Part shown: one piece after another, positions 37,582 to 47,088 of the stretch
Layout: each line of letters opens with the position of its first letter
How positions within the stretch are numbered: the first letter of the stretch is position 1
Assembly: GCA_027078365.1 (NCBI GenBank)
Contig: JALWYQ010000010.1
Span: 1-64,000, forward strand
Reading direction: 5' to 3'
DNA length: 64,000 nt
From: Phycisphaerae bacterium
GTDB taxonomy: Bacteria > Planctomycetota > Phycisphaerae > Sedimentisphaerales > Sedimentisphaeraceae
Translations under genes and position numbers: made by a program
Notes under the pieces: generated by a model
The model's input: only the letters and a program-made list of their open reading frames with translations
What the model was told of the DNA's origin: nothing
Database searches by the model: none

Positions 37582-38379
37582 ATGAGGAGAAAAATATGGG
37601 CATTCGTTGCTTTCAATCTTTACTCCGTATTCCTGATCTCAGCATTTCAAGAAAACACGGCATATCTTTTCGATGTGTCGCTCATAAATGAAATGATATT
37701 GGATGGAACAGCTATCAATCCTAGAGAATGGGGCTGGGGAAGTCATTATATATGGCGTATCTTTGCTGGGGTTGCAGTTACGGTAGTTGCTGGTTTTTTG
37801 GCTGGTTCAGTTGCAAAATCGAAGGGTTCCTTAACAGCTGTCATCTCAAATATCCCCAGCGTTTTGATTTGGATATTGGCTATTTATTCCTTTGGTTTTT
37901 CTGATATACAGTTGGAAGAGAAGACCGCTTTTGTAATTATTTCTATCATAGCAATACCATTAACTACTTGTATTGCATTTATCGCAGGAGGTATTGGTGA
38001 AAAAGTTCAGAAAGAAGAATTTGAAGAAGATACTGTATTAGGCGTAAAACCTTATCACTGGATTTGGGCAATATTCCCAATTTACTGGTATGCAACTAGC
38101 ATTATATATGACGCGGCACAATTTATTTCTTTTCAATTTACTACTCTTGGAAACATAAGCATTGTCGTAAGCTTCATGTCACTATTCACATTGCTACCAA
38201 TTTTAGCATGGATATATCCACTTATATTAGTGTATCAAGTATTAACGGGAAGAATACTATCAAAGAAAACCAATTTAATTCGATGCATGGCAAATTTTGC
38301 TATTCTCGTCCTCGGCATGATAATAGCATCAGGTTTGGAATCCGGCTGCTATTGGTTGTTGGCAAAGATGACGTCGTAA
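37582..38379 (+). CDS. Polytopic membrane protein, family unknown, next to Shedu
   Basis: About 265 aa with six or seven predicted membrane helices, among them WRIFAGVAVTVVAGFLAG, AVISNIPSVLIWILAIYSF, FVIISIIAIPLTTCIAFIAGG and FAILVLGMIIASGLESGCYW. No catalytic motif or known family is recognised. AGGAGG stands before both a TTG (37576) and the ATG at 37582. It is co-oriented with Shedu, 30 bp behind it, so the two are probably co-transcribed. It may be an unrelated cassette gene or an accessory (for example effector or immunity) protein; the sequence does not decide. Confidence 0.65.
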   Translation: MRRKIWAFVAFNLYSVFLISAFQENTAYLFDVSLINEMILDGTAINPREWGWGSHYIWRIFAGVAVTVVAGFLAGSVAKSKGSLTAVISNIPSVLIWILAIYSFGFSDIQLEEKTAFVIISIIAIPLTTCIAFIAGGIGEKVQKEEFEEDTVLGVKPYHWIWAIFPIYWYATSIIYDAAQFISFQFTTLGNISIVVSFMSLFTLLPILAWIYPLILVYQVLTGRILSKKTNLIRCMANFAILVLGMIIASGLESGCYWLLAKMTS

Positions 38380-38387
38380 ATAATCAC

Positions 38388-38397
38388 ATCTAACATA
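38388..38397 (+). repeat. Right 10-bp inverted repeat of the Shedu island
   Basis: ATCTAACATA, inverted copy of 36273-36282, eight bases after the stop of the membrane protein gene. ATCTAAC also fits the R'' consensus RYYYAAC, but no clear R' follows within 100 bp. Confidence 0.45.
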
Positions 38398-38483
38398 ACA
38401 TCACACAACAGTTATATTTACCCTACAATCTTTCTGTCACCAATCGTATCACAAATGCAATGAGCGGTATTAACTCTGTCTAA

Positions 38484-38517
38484 CAAAAAAAGGGCAACCA
38501 AAACTGGTTGCCCTTTT
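38484..38517. terminator. Bidirectional terminator between the island and clpX
   Basis: Perfect 9-bp stem GGGCAACCA/TGGTTGCCC with loop AAAC. There are seven A on the left and four T on the right, so it can serve clpX on the minus strand and the island on the plus strand. Confidence 0.85.
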
Positions 38518-38559
38518 AAAATAATTACAAACAAACTGTATCAGCTACATCTCGCAAAA

Positions 38560-39822
38560 CTACGCAGATTCCTTCTTTTGCTCGAAGATGTCTTCTTCGC
38601 CAGAGACTACCTTTTCAGTAATCACATACTTACCCGGTTTTGGCTCGTCTGGTAGGCGATACATAAGATCGATCATTAGCTCTTCTGTAACTGCACGCAA
38701 GGCGCGGGCTCCGGTATCGCGTTTTAGAGCCTTCTTGGCAAGCATCTCTAATGCTTCTGATGTGAACTCTAGCTGCGCATCTTCCATCTCGAAGAATTTC
38801 TTGTACTGACGAATCAACGCATTTCTAGGTTTTGTCATAATATCAATCAAAGCATTAACGTCAAGAGCTTCAAGGCTTGTTATAACTGGCAATCTACCAA
38901 CTAGCTCAGGAATCATACCGTAAGCAATAACATCTTCAGCCGTAACATTTTTAAGAATATCAGTGTATTCCGCTTGGTCGTTCTGGGCATTTGGAACTTC
39001 AGAGTTAAAACCTATCATCTTGCGGCCAAGTCGCTTTTTGATGATATTTTCAAGCCCAACAAACGTACCGCCGCAAATAAAGAGAATCTGTGAAGTATCA
39101 ATCTGAATGTAGGACTGTTCTGGATGTTTTCTGCCGCCCTGCGGAGGGATATTGGCAATCGTTCCCTCAAGCATCTTAAGTAGAGACTGCTGAACCCCCT
39201 CACCAGAAACGTCTCTTGTGATTGAAACGTTCTGATTACTCTTGCCAACCTTATCTATCTCATCAACATAAACAATACCACGCTGCGCGGCTTCAATGTC
39301 GTAGTCGGCTGCTTGCAAAAGTCTGAGCAAGAAGTTCTCAACATCCTCGCCAACATAGCCCGCTTCCGTTACAGTTGTTGCATCGCATATCGCAAACGGA
39401 ACATTCAACTCACGCGCCAGTGTTCTAGCTAATAGCGTTTTTCCGCTACCAGTTGGACCAATCATAAGAACGTTTGATTTATCAAGTTCTAGGTCGTTAC
39501 TATCACTGTCAGCGTGCAACAATCGCTTGTAGTGATTATGTACTGCAACTGCTAAATATTTTTTTGCTGCCGCCTGCCCTATCACATACTCATCAAGATA
39601 CTCTTTAATCTCACGTGGTGTTGGAACTTCTTTGAGCATTGCCGCTGCACCACTCATTTTTCTTTGCTCTTGACGCACGATGTTATAGCAAAGCTCTACA
39701 CAATCTGCGCAGATTAATATACCAGCAGGCCCCTCAATAAAGGCTGCGTCATCTCGGCGCGACCTACCACAGAAACTACAAAACTCTTTGGCAGTACCGC
39801 CCTTTTTAGTAACTTTAGACAT
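38560..39822 (-). CDS. clpX: ATP-dependent Clp protease ATP-binding subunit ClpX
   Basis: AAA+ unfoldase feeding ClpP. The N-terminal zinc finger ([18 protein letters not shown]) is intact. Walker [12 protein letters not shown], Walker [14 protein letters not shown], pore loop GYVGED, sensor region [16 protein letters not shown], and the C-terminal [21 protein letters not shown]. 420 aa, normal. clpP and tig, its frequent neighbours, are absent here, so clpX appears monocistronic. Confidence 0.97.
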   Translation of the reverse strand: MSKVTKKGGTAKEFCSFCGRSRRDDAAFIEGPAGILICADCVELCYNIVRQEQRKMSGAAAMLKEVPTPREIKEYLDEYVIGQAAAKKYLAVAVHNHYKRLLHADSDSNDLELDKSNVLMIGPTGSGKTLLARTLARELNVPFAICDATTVTEAGYVGEDVENFLLRLLQAADYDIEAAQRGIVYVDEIDKVGKSNQNVSITRDVSGEGVQQSLLKMLEGTIANIPPQGGRKHPEQSYIQIDTSQILFICGGTFVGLENIIKKRLGRKMIGFNSEVPNAQNDQAEYTDILKNVTAEDVIAYGMIPELVGRLPVITSLEALDVNALIDIMTKPRNALIRQYKKFFEMEDAQLEFTSEALEMLAKKALKRDTGARALRAVTEELMIDLMYRLPDEPKPGKYVITEKVVSGEEDIFEQKKESA

Positions 39823-39991
39823 CTATTTCTCCGGTTTTCCAGATATTTATAACAATTACCTTATCGGCAATGCTTAGCTTACGCGCAGCAAGAAACATCG
39901 TACTGCGCAACGTTCGTTCATTTTACAGGATTAGAGTTTATTAGGCAAGTTTAATGGATTGTGCAAATTAGCACATAGTGCGAAAATACAG

Positions 39992-42205
39992 CTATTTTGA
40001 GTCAGGCACAAGATTACGCAACTCCAGCATTTTATATTGCCAAAGATTTTCTTTCTGCATTGCGCTTGCAAGCAATACCGAAATCGCATGCTTTAACTTC
40101 TCACTATCAAAATCACTCGATAAGCTATAGCAGTAAATCTGGTAATACTTAGCTCGCCACCATTGCCATGATTGCGATGAGTCAGGTTTATTTTTATCTT
40201 TTAGAGATATCGCTAAATCTGCCCATAATGAAGCAGCTTCATCGTATTTATTTTCAATCTGTTTCTCTCTTGCGCGGCATCTAAGAGCAAGAGTACTATT
40301 ATTGTGACAATCTGGAAATGTCTCCACCTTTGAATCGGCGAGTATATTTAGCTCCGTCAATAGCAACATAGATTCACAATCAGAAGGCGTTTTCTCTAGC
40401 ACGCGAGACAAAAGTTTCCTTGCGCATGAGATTAAACTATCTCGGTCTTCTGCCTTGGCAACAATAGATTCATATCTTTGCATGAGGGCAAACACCAGCT
40501 CTTTTATTGTAAGAGCGTCAATTTCTGAATTATCTTCTATAAAATCAGAATAGCCGCAAATAGCCTCCTCAACCCTATTTAATCTAAGTAGAATTTGAGC
40601 ATGCGCAGAAGCCAACTCAAGAGTATATTCCGCTCTACTATCGTCTAGGCAATTTAAAACATCCAAGTATCGATCCTCTAGATTCTCATCTAGCACAAGA
40701 TAGGAGTACAGCAACACGCCCTGCGTGTAGGATTTTTTATCCTGCGTCTTTTTCAATAGGGATTTGAGATTCTTGATTGCTTTATTTTGGTCCAACTTGC
40801 TAGAAGTGCCAAGCTGATAGAGGGCTAAATCAAACTTTGCCTGCGCAGAGAACTTAGAGTTTCTCTCTGCGATATCTCTTAGAATCTCCTGTGCTTGGAT
40901 TGGCTTGCTGTCTAACAATAAACTAGCAAGCGAATATTCGAGTGATTCATCAATCTTTCTCCCCAAATTCTCTTGATAGTTTTGCAACGCCTCCAACGCT
41001 AAATCGCCAAGCGAGCTAGATTCACGCAGCTTATCGAATGCGTACTCGCATGCAATTCGAGAGAGCTTTTCTTTAGAGAAGTTGGCATCTAGCCATTTCC
41101 TCGGACAATCCATTTTAGATGCAAAGATTAATAGCTTAAGTGCAGTGGAAGAATCTGATGTCTTTTCCATAACACAATGCGCTTGAACATAAAGCGTAAG
41201 AGCATTTGGTCTGTTTTGGGCTATCTTCTGAGCCAATTCTAGATTGTCGCTACTGTCGCTATTTAAGATTGCATAGCTTATACAATCTCCACTAAACGGC
41301 GAGAACTTATCTACTGAGCTGATCTTCCCTAGCCTGCGCCACCTATTAGATTTCGACGCCCTTAATACAATATCACAAAACAAAGGCGCAACCTTTGGGT
41401 GAGTAGTTAAGATTTTATCAGAAAGCTCATCATTGTCGCAGTATAGAAATGCAGTAAGTGCAAGCTTTAGGTTCATAAATATAGAATCTGCATACTTAGA
41501 ATCTGCAAATTCATTATAAACCTTTTCTATCGTAGCAACTTGCTTGTCCTTGAGTTTAATAAGCTCTAGCGCACTTGCAAAATGCAGCCAGCTATTCGCC
41601 CCAACTCCAGCAACAACACTTCTGTTTAATCGGAGAGATTCCTTGTAAAAGCGATTATTGGAATATGCCAATTCACTGTAGAGTTTCGCCTTATACGCTA
41701 TAAAACTAAAAGACTCATTGTTCTTTTCTAGAGAGCTGATTGTCTTAAGCTGTGCAAGAACTAGCTTCTCTTTAAGATCTCTATTTGAGAGAAGAATCTT
41801 TGGGTATTCAATATTGAGTTTTAACAGAGTTGTGTTTACTAGAGATTTATTAAGCCCACTCCAAAGGCCAGTCTCAGCAAACTCTTGGTCCCAATCGTCA
41901 CCGGGATATTGTTCGATACGTTTCTTTAGAGATTGCTGCGTAAGAAGCAAGCTTTTAATCTTCATAGAATAAACGCTTACAGCATTTAAGAGCCTGCTAC
42001 GTTCTCTGTGTGATAATGCATCAGCTCCGACATAGTCGATTAGTATAGTGTCGAAAGCTGATTTTTTCTCAAACTCATTGTAAATAGTTTCAACTTCAAG
42101 CTTTGTCTTTTCAAGAAGTTTTTCGTCTCGAAAAGATGCCAAAGACTTCTCCGACGTCGCTAAAAGCATTAAAATTGCAATAATAACAAATAATACCTTC
42201 TGCAT
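39992..42205 (-). CDS. Large periplasmic helical-repeat (TPR-like) protein, function unknown
   Basis: 737 aa with a signal peptide (VLFVIIAILMLLATSEKSLA). The rest is almost wholly alpha-helical, with repeated pairs of amphipathic helices (for example AQEILRDIAERNSKFSAQAKFDLALYQLG and ALTLYVQAHCVMEK) typical of tetratricopeptide-like repeats, though no canonical TPR consensus is clear. It lies 3 bp after an exbD gene, so it probably works with a proton-driven ExbBD/Tol motor at the envelope, perhaps as a YbgF/CpoB-like partner. That is inference from position. Confidence 0.6.
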   Translation of the reverse strand: MQKVLFVIIAILMLLATSEKSLASFRDEKLLEKTKLEVETIYNEFEKKSAFDTILIDYVGADALSHRERSRLLNAVSVYSMKIKSLLLTQQSLKKRIEQYPGDDWDQEFAETGLWSGLNKSLVNTTLLKLNIEYPKILLSNRDLKEKLVLAQLKTISSLEKNNESFSFIAYKAKLYSELAYSNNRFYKESLRLNRSVVAGVGANSWLHFASALELIKLKDKQVATIEKVYNEFADSKYADSIFMNLKLALTAFLYCDNDELSDKILTTHPKVAPLFCDIVLRASKSNRWRRLGKISSVDKFSPFSGDCISYAILNSDSSDNLELAQKIAQNRPNALTLYVQAHCVMEKTSDSSTALKLLIFASKMDCPRKWLDANFSKEKLSRIACEYAFDKLRESSSLGDLALEALQNYQENLGRKIDESLEYSLASLLLDSKPIQAQEILRDIAERNSKFSAQAKFDLALYQLGTSSKLDQNKAIKNLKSLLKKTQDKKSYTQGVLLYSYLVLDENLEDRYLDVLNCLDDSRAEYTLELASAHAQILLRLNRVEEAICGYSDFIEDNSEIDALTIKELVFALMQRYESIVAKAEDRDSLISCARKLLSRVLEKTPSDCESMLLLTELNILADSKVETFPDCHNNSTLALRCRAREKQIENKYDEAASLWADLAISLKDKNKPDSSQSWQWWRAKYYQIYCYSLSSDFDSEKLKHAISVLLASAMQKENLWQYKMLELRNLVPDSK

Positions 42206-42208
42206 TGG

Positions 42209-42712
42209 CTAATCTTCCAATGGGAATGTAATATCAGTTACCCCCATACCAAAGAGGATGTTGTAAACTTTAACAAGATGACTCCAAGACAAATCGCTAT
42301 CACAATCCAACTCAACCGGATCTGCGGTTGTCCTTTTCTGAGCTTTATAGAGTGCTAACATATCATTTGAAAATGTAACAAGGCCCTTCTCAATATCGTC
42401 GTTTGCAATCTTCAACGTTTTAGAGTTGCCAATCTCTATAATCAAACTATCGTTAGTATCGCGCAGACGTATCACAAGCGGCTCCACTAACGGCGCAGCC
42501 ACAGAAGAAACAGACTTACTCGGCGCGGGGAGCTTTATTGGAAGTAAATCTTCCTGTGGTCTAAACTTTGCCGTAACAAGAAAAAAGATTAGCAAAAGAA
42601 AAATCATATCAATCATAGGAGCCATGCGCAGCGATATGTTGTTGCGTCTCTTTAAGCTAAGCTTTTTAAACAGCAAGTTTCTTATTTCAATGTCATTGTG
42701 GTCTTGTGGCAT
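42209..42712 (-). CDS. Second ExbD/TolR-like biopolymer transport protein
   Basis: 167 aa. SLRMAPMIDMIFLLLIFFLVTAKF is the membrane helix with the proton-carrying Asp, and a periplasmic domain follows. No ExbB/TolQ gene is adjacent; its channel partner may be the one at 34.9 kb or elsewhere. The ATG overlaps the scpB stop by one base (TAATG), indicating coupled translation. Confidence 0.88.
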   Translation of the reverse strand: MPQDHNDIEIRNLLFKKLSLKRRNNISLRMAPMIDMIFLLLIFFLVTAKFRPQEDLLPIKLPAPSKSVSSVAAPLVEPLVIRLRDTNDSLIIEIGNSKTLKIANDDIEKGLVTFSNDMLALYKAQKRTTADPVELDCDSDLSWSHLVKVYNILFGMGVTDITFPLED

Positions 42713-43578
42713 TATTTTGGTTTCTTTAACTCTTCCACTTTAGGCAAATCTTTTAGCGAAGTAAGCCCAAAAACTTCTAGGAACTTCTTTGTCGTTCCAT
42801 ACAGCATAGGTCGGCCAAGAATCTCTGCTCGACCGGCAACCTTAACAAGGCCCTTCTGCATCAAACCTCTAATCATCTCACCAGAAGAGACTCCCCTAAT
42901 CGCTTCAATATCGGCACGAATCACCGGTTGTTTGTACGCAATGATTGCAAGCGTCTCAAGCGCAGCCTGCGTCAGCTTTGTTTCTGTGCGTACCCTGATG
43001 AGCTTTAAGAGCCAATGGTTGTAGATTCTGTGAGTCATCATCTGATAGCCACCGGCAATCTGGACTATCTTAAACGCAGCATTCATCTTTTCGTACTTCT
43101 CATTTAGCTCGTCAATACATTCAACAACCTGCTTTGTTGAGCTTATCTCGGCAATATTCATGAGCCTTGCAGCTGAAATTGGCTCATCAGAAGCAAACAG
43201 AATCGCCTCCAAAACACTACTCATCACTGGACGTGGGTATTGATCTTCGTCAAATTCCTGCTCAAGACCGTGACTCCATGGAATTACGTGTTGAAGCCCC
43301 TCCTCGTCTTGAGTAGCTTCGCTTTGCCCTTGAGAATCGTCGTCTTGGCTATGCGCATCGGAGTTCTCTGATTGCTCAAGCTCCTGCGCAGCGATTTCAT
43401 CTTGATTCAAATCTTGCTCTAGATTTTCTTCGCTAGAACTATCAGATTCAATTTCAGCTTCTCCGCTGCGCTGATTAGCAATATCATCTACACTCTCTGG
43501 AAAGCTATCAATTGTCGCCTCATCGTTTGGCTGCGACTCTGTTGGAGTATGTTCTAAGTCTTTATCTTCTTGTGCCAT
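42712..43578 (-). CDS. scpB: Segregation and condensation protein B
   Basis: ScpB binds ScpA and SMC in the condensin that organises the chromosome. About 288 aa. The first 110 residues are a very acidic, Ser/Gln-rich and presumably disordered extension (ENLEQDLNQDEIAAQELEQS). The two winged-helix domains follow (VLEAILFASDEPISAARLMN, TQAALETLAIIAYKQPVIRADIEAIRGV, GLVKVAGRAEILGRPMLYGTTKKFLEVFGL). The start is the ATG at 43578; the track's 43761 start lies inside the preceding gene. scpA is not in the window. Confidence 0.92.
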   Translation of the reverse strand: MAQEDKDLEHTPTESQPNDEATIDSFPESVDDIANQRSGEAEIESDSSSEENLEQDLNQDEIAAQELEQSENSDAHSQDDDSQGQSEATQDEEGLQHVIPWSHGLEQEFDEDQYPRPVMSSVLEAILFASDEPISAARLMNIAEISSTKQVVECIDELNEKYEKMNAAFKIVQIAGGYQMMTHRIYNHWLLKLIRVRTETKLTQAALETLAIIAYKQPVIRADIEAIRGVSSGEMIRGLMQKGLVKVAGRAEILGRPMLYGTTKKFLEVFGLTSLKDLPKVEELKKPK

Positions 43579-43622
43579 AATATCTTTTTCTAAATGTAAG
43601 TTTTCTGCGCAATCGCCATACT

Positions 43623-44735
43623 CTATATTTCTTGCCAAGTGAATGGATCGTGGTCTTTTTTGCTTATCTTCAAGTCCACTCCATTTAACACTATCTTGAG
43701 CTGCTTTTGCAATTTCTTTAGTATAAATCTCTCTGAGACTGTATGCGAGAGACACAAACACACCAGTGACGCTTCTTGAGCTACAAGAGCTTCATGGTGT
43801 TTGAGTTCACCAGTTAGATATAGATCGCACCCCTCAGCGATAACAGTATTTAATATCTTTCCGCAGGTTCCAGCACAAACCGCCGCTGAGCGAATCAACT
43901 TATTTTTTGGACCTACGATACCTACTGATTTAGCAGATGTCGTTTTCTTAATATCTGCAATGATTTCATCAAGTCTGCGAGGCTTGGAAAGCTTACCCAT
44001 ACGGCCAAGCCCCATTCTTCGGTGCAAGTCATATAATTTCAACACGTCGTAGGCGGGCATCTCGTACGGATGCGCAGAAAGCATTGCGTTTACAACGGAT
44101 TCTAACCTTGAGCAATGCACTATCGTTTCAAAACGCACTTCGTTAACCCGCGTAAGTTTGCCCTTGTCTCCAATAGTAGGATTTGCCCCATCTTTAGGGA
44201 CAAAAGTACCAATTCCGTCACTCGCAAAACCACAATTGCTGTAATTGCTAAGTTCGCCCGCTCCAGCATCATATACCGCCTTGGCAACCTTATTAACATC
44301 ACCGCTTGGAACAAAAACCACAAGTTTGTATAAATCTTTTTTAGGGTCGCTAACAAAATCTCCAATTGGCTCAGGAGAGGCAATCCCAACCATCTGCGCC
44401 AACCCATCGTTAACGCCACCCCAAACAACATCGAGTGAAGTATGGATTGAATAAACGCTTATCCCTGCACGAATCAATTCATAGACAACCGATTTTTCTG
44501 AATCAGCGGTAACCTTTTTCAAACCATCCCAGATTACAGGATGGTAACTGATAATTAACTCTGCGCGTTGTTTGATTGCCTCTTTGACAACATCTTTAGT
44601 AACATCAATCGCAAATAAAACTCTGCTGACCTCTTGGTTCTTATCGCCAACGAGCAAACCTACATTATCCCAACTCTGTGCAAGGGCCTTTGGCGCAAGC
44701 AATTCTATCTCACGAGCAATCTGGCTAACTTTCAT
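43623..44735 (-). CDS. Nif3-like (YbgI) dinuclear metal centre protein
   Basis: About 370 aa with the conserved two-metal motifs SWDNVGLLVGD, ISYHPVIWDG, IHTSLDVVWGGVNDGLA and the late LTGELKHHEAL. The middle insertion (about 130-230) is the CutA-like domain of long Nif3 proteins (YKLVVFVPSGDVNKVAKAVYDAGAGELSNYSNC). Biochemical role uncertain. The ATG at 44735, nine bases after AGGAGG, overlaps the end of the aminotransferase gene. Confidence 0.92.
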   Translation of the reverse strand: MKVSQIAREIELLAPKALAQSWDNVGLLVGDKNQEVSRVLFAIDVTKDVVKEAIKQRAELIISYHPVIWDGLKKVTADSEKSVVYELIRAGISVYSIHTSLDVVWGGVNDGLAQMVGIASPEPIGDFVSDPKKDLYKLVVFVPSGDVNKVAKAVYDAGAGELSNYSNCGFASDGIGTFVPKDGANPTIGDKGKLTRVNEVRFETIVHCSRLESVVNAMLSAHPYEMPAYDVLKLYDLHRRMGLGRMGKLSKPRRLDEIIADIKKTTSAKSVGIVGPKNKLIRSAAVCAGTCGKILNTVIAEGCDLYLTGELKHHEALVAQEASLVCLCLSHTVSERFILKKLQKQLKIVLNGVDLKISKKDHDPFTWQEI

Positions 44736-45603
44736 TGCTAGGATCCTCCTTAAAACCACATTTCTCCGCTAGATTACTAAGGTAGAGCTCGGATATTTTT
44801 TTCGTTAGCTCTCCAATCTTACCGCTACCGACAGGATGTTTTTCTACAGAAGTTACCGGCAAAACTCTCATTACCACATTAGAGAGAAAAACCTCATCTG
44901 CTTCAAGTAAATCCTTAATTACAAGATCTTTCTCTACCACTTCAATCCCGGCATCTTTTGATAACCTACAAATTTCCGATCTAGCAACCCCGCCAAGAAT
45001 AGGAGTCTCAAGAGTTGGCGTATAGAGCTTAGAATCCTTAACCAAAAAGACATTACTCATGCAACCCTCAGCTAAAACGCCATCCGGAGTAAACCAAAGT
45101 GATTCTGCCGCGCCCTTACTGCGTGCAATATTGATCTCTAGCAATCTCGGCAGGTAATTTGTAGTCTTGTGCATTGCAATCTTACTCGTCGAATCCTGTC
45201 TAGAGTCGGAGATTACAACAAGGACGCCTTTCTCGTAAAACTCTTCTGGATACCCTTGATAGATACCAGCCGTTATCAACAGCGTCGGCTTGGGGTCGTT
45301 TGTTAAACTCATAAGCCCATTTGTAACGGTAAGACGTATTCTGGCGTTAACAAGTTCGTTGGCTCTTATGATTTTGTATATTGCGTTCTCAAGAAAATCT
45401 TTTTCGAAATTGACAGGAAACTTCAACGCCTCCAAAGAGTTAAAAAGTCGCTCAAGGTGTTTATCCAGAGCAAAGACTCTCCCATTAAAGGCAACCATAG
45501 TCTCAAAAACTCCAGCTCCATAGAGAAAGCCACTATCTAGAGGCGAGATGCCTGCATCCTCAATGTCAACAACCTTGTCGTTCAAGAAAACCTTCTGAGC
45601 CAT
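44725..45603 (-). CDS. pabC: Class IV aminotransferase, probable aminodeoxychorismate lyase PabC
   Basis: 292 aa. SPLDSGFLYGAGVFETMVAFNG, HKTTNYLPRLLEINIARSKG (PLP lysine), GVLAEGCMSNVFLV and GGVARSEICRL follow PabC. It stands directly behind pabB, 12 bp away, which supports the folate (4-aminobenzoate) role. Branched-chain or D-amino-acid aminotransferase activity cannot be ruled out by eye, but the dat-like paralog at 18.8-19.7 kb fits those better. Confidence 0.8.
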   Translation of the reverse strand: MAQKVFLNDKVVDIEDAGISPLDSGFLYGAGVFETMVAFNGRVFALDKHLERLFNSLEALKFPVNFEKDFLENAIYKIIRANELVNARIRLTVTNGLMSLTNDPKPTLLITAGIYQGYPEEFYEKGVLVVISDSRQDSTSKIAMHKTTNYLPRLLEINIARSKGAAESLWFTPDGVLAEGCMSNVFLVKDSKLYTPTLETPILGGVARSEICRLSKDAGIEVVEKDLVIKDLLEADEVFLSNVVMRVLPVTSVEKHPVGSGKIGELTKKISELYLSNLAEKCGFKEDPSNES

Positions 45604-45615
45604 TCTTTCTCCAAA

Positions 45616-47046
45616 TTATATTGAACTAACTGCCTTTATTGCCGCCAATTGCGACCTAGCTTTGGTTATGGTCTCAAGCCACTCATTTTGAGCTGTTGAG
45701 TCATCAACAATCCCGCCACCTGTCTGAATAAATGCTTTCTCGCGCTGTATGATAACGTTTCTTATAGCGATATTCAAGCAAACACTGCCATCAATACCAA
45801 TCCATCCTATACTACCGGTATATACACCTCTGTTATTTGGTTCAAGCTCGTCTATAATCTCCATTGCCCTAATTTTTGGTGCGCCAGTAATCGAGCCGCC
45901 AGGGAATGTGGATTTGAGTAACTCGTAAAAATCAACCGAGCTGCGCAGCCTTGCAGAAACGGTGGCAATAGTATGGTAAAGCGTTGCAAACTCAACAATA
46001 TGACGCGGCTCGCTAACCCAGCGAGAACCACTCTGAGAGACTCTGGCAAGGTCGTTGCGCAAAAGGTCTGTTATCATGTTAAGCTCTGCCTTCTCCTTCT
46101 CGCACTCCAAAAGAGCCTTTTTATTCGCATCGTTAGAGGCTTTTGCCTCAGCTCCAGATTGCATAACCTTCTTAACCGTTCCCTTGATTGGAGAAGTCTT
46201 TACGTCAAGCTCGTTTATCTCTAGAAACAACTCTGGAGATGCGCAGACAATGGCAGTATCATCAAACGAGAGAAATGCAGAGTATGGGCTTGGATTGTAT
46301 TTATTTTGCCAAAGGAAGAGATCAATCGCCTTAGCCTTAAAATCCATCTCAAAACATTGAGAAAAATTAATCTGATACACATCCCCATTTTTTATATAGT
46401 TCTTTACAGACGCTATAGATTTCTCAAAATAATTGCAGCTCATATTGGATTTTATATCATCAACCACAACCGAATCAATATCAGCCTCTTTAAGCTCGAT
46501 ATCCCCAACAGTCTCGCTCTTAGCTACAAGAGACTCAAGATTATCGAGTTTGGATTGCCAGTTATCCCCATCAAGTTCGAGCGCACAGTAGATAAGCTCT
46601 TTTCGTTTATTATCCCAACATATAAACGAATCGTAAAAGCAAAGACGAATCAGAGGTAGGCCTAAAAATGTTGAGTGCGTGTTTGGTAATTTCTCGAAAT
46701 AGTCCTTCAGCTCATAAGCAAAATAACCAATCCAGCCACCAGAGAACATATTCTTGGGAATCTCTTCTTGGCCAGATAAAAACTTGTATTTTGAAAAAAC
46801 AATATCAAGCTGTTCTCTGAGGTTGACTGCGCTTTGATGGAATTCAAATACTTCGACCGCATTTGCAGCAAAATAACTGTATCGGCTGTTAGAATATCCG
46901 CCCTCTCCAGAAGCCAATATCGCTGGATTGGGCAATTCTGAGAAAGTCAAAGACAGCTTTGATAAATCCAGACTCCTTTTTTCTCTGCGCAGATGAAGAG
47001 TAGCATTGATTTGTTTAGCCACCGCAATTTCACCGTAGAGTTTCAT
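45616..47046 (-). CDS. pabB: Aminodeoxychorismate synthase component I
   Basis: Converts chorismate and ammonia to aminodeoxychorismate for folate. The SPIKGTVK motif carries the Lys typical of PabB (TrpE has Ala there); FSQCFEMDF, SPELFLE, HIVEFATLYHTI and FPGGSITGAPKIRAMEII are also present. About 476 aa from the ATG at 47046; the track start is GTG. The glutaminase subunit pabA is not in this window. Confidence 0.92.
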   Translation of the reverse strand: MKLYGEIAVAKQINATLHLRREKRSLDLSKLSLTFSELPNPAILASGEGGYSNSRYSYFAANAVEVFEFHQSAVNLREQLDIVFSKYKFLSGQEEIPKNMFSGGWIGYFAYELKDYFEKLPNTHSTFLGLPLIRLCFYDSFICWDNKRKELIYCALELDGDNWQSKLDNLESLVAKSETVGDIELKEADIDSVVVDDIKSNMSCNYFEKSIASVKNYIKNGDVYQINFSQCFEMDFKAKAIDLFLWQNKYNPSPYSAFLSFDDTAIVCASPELFLEINELDVKTSPIKGTVKKVMQSGAEAKASNDANKKALLECEKEKAELNMITDLLRNDLARVSQSGSRWVSEPRHIVEFATLYHTIATVSARLRSSVDFYELLKSTFPGGSITGAPKIRAMEIIDELEPNNRGVYTGSIGWIGIDGSVCLNIAIRNVIIQREKAFIQTGGGIVDDSTAQNEWLETITKARSQLAAIKAVSSI

Positions 47047-47088
47047 TATGGGCACCTACAAGAATTCATTTTGCTAAGTCTAGGCTCC

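Noticed and set aside
38387-38430. Second full attC site after the membrane protein gene
   Set aside because: A good R''-like ATCTAAC is present, but no GTTRRRY box with matching arms follows within 100 bp; listed only as the flanking inverted repeat.
42712-43761. Longer scpB start at 43761
   Set aside because: It would overlap the Nif3-like gene by about 140 bp; the ATG at 43578 gives a short intergenic gap.
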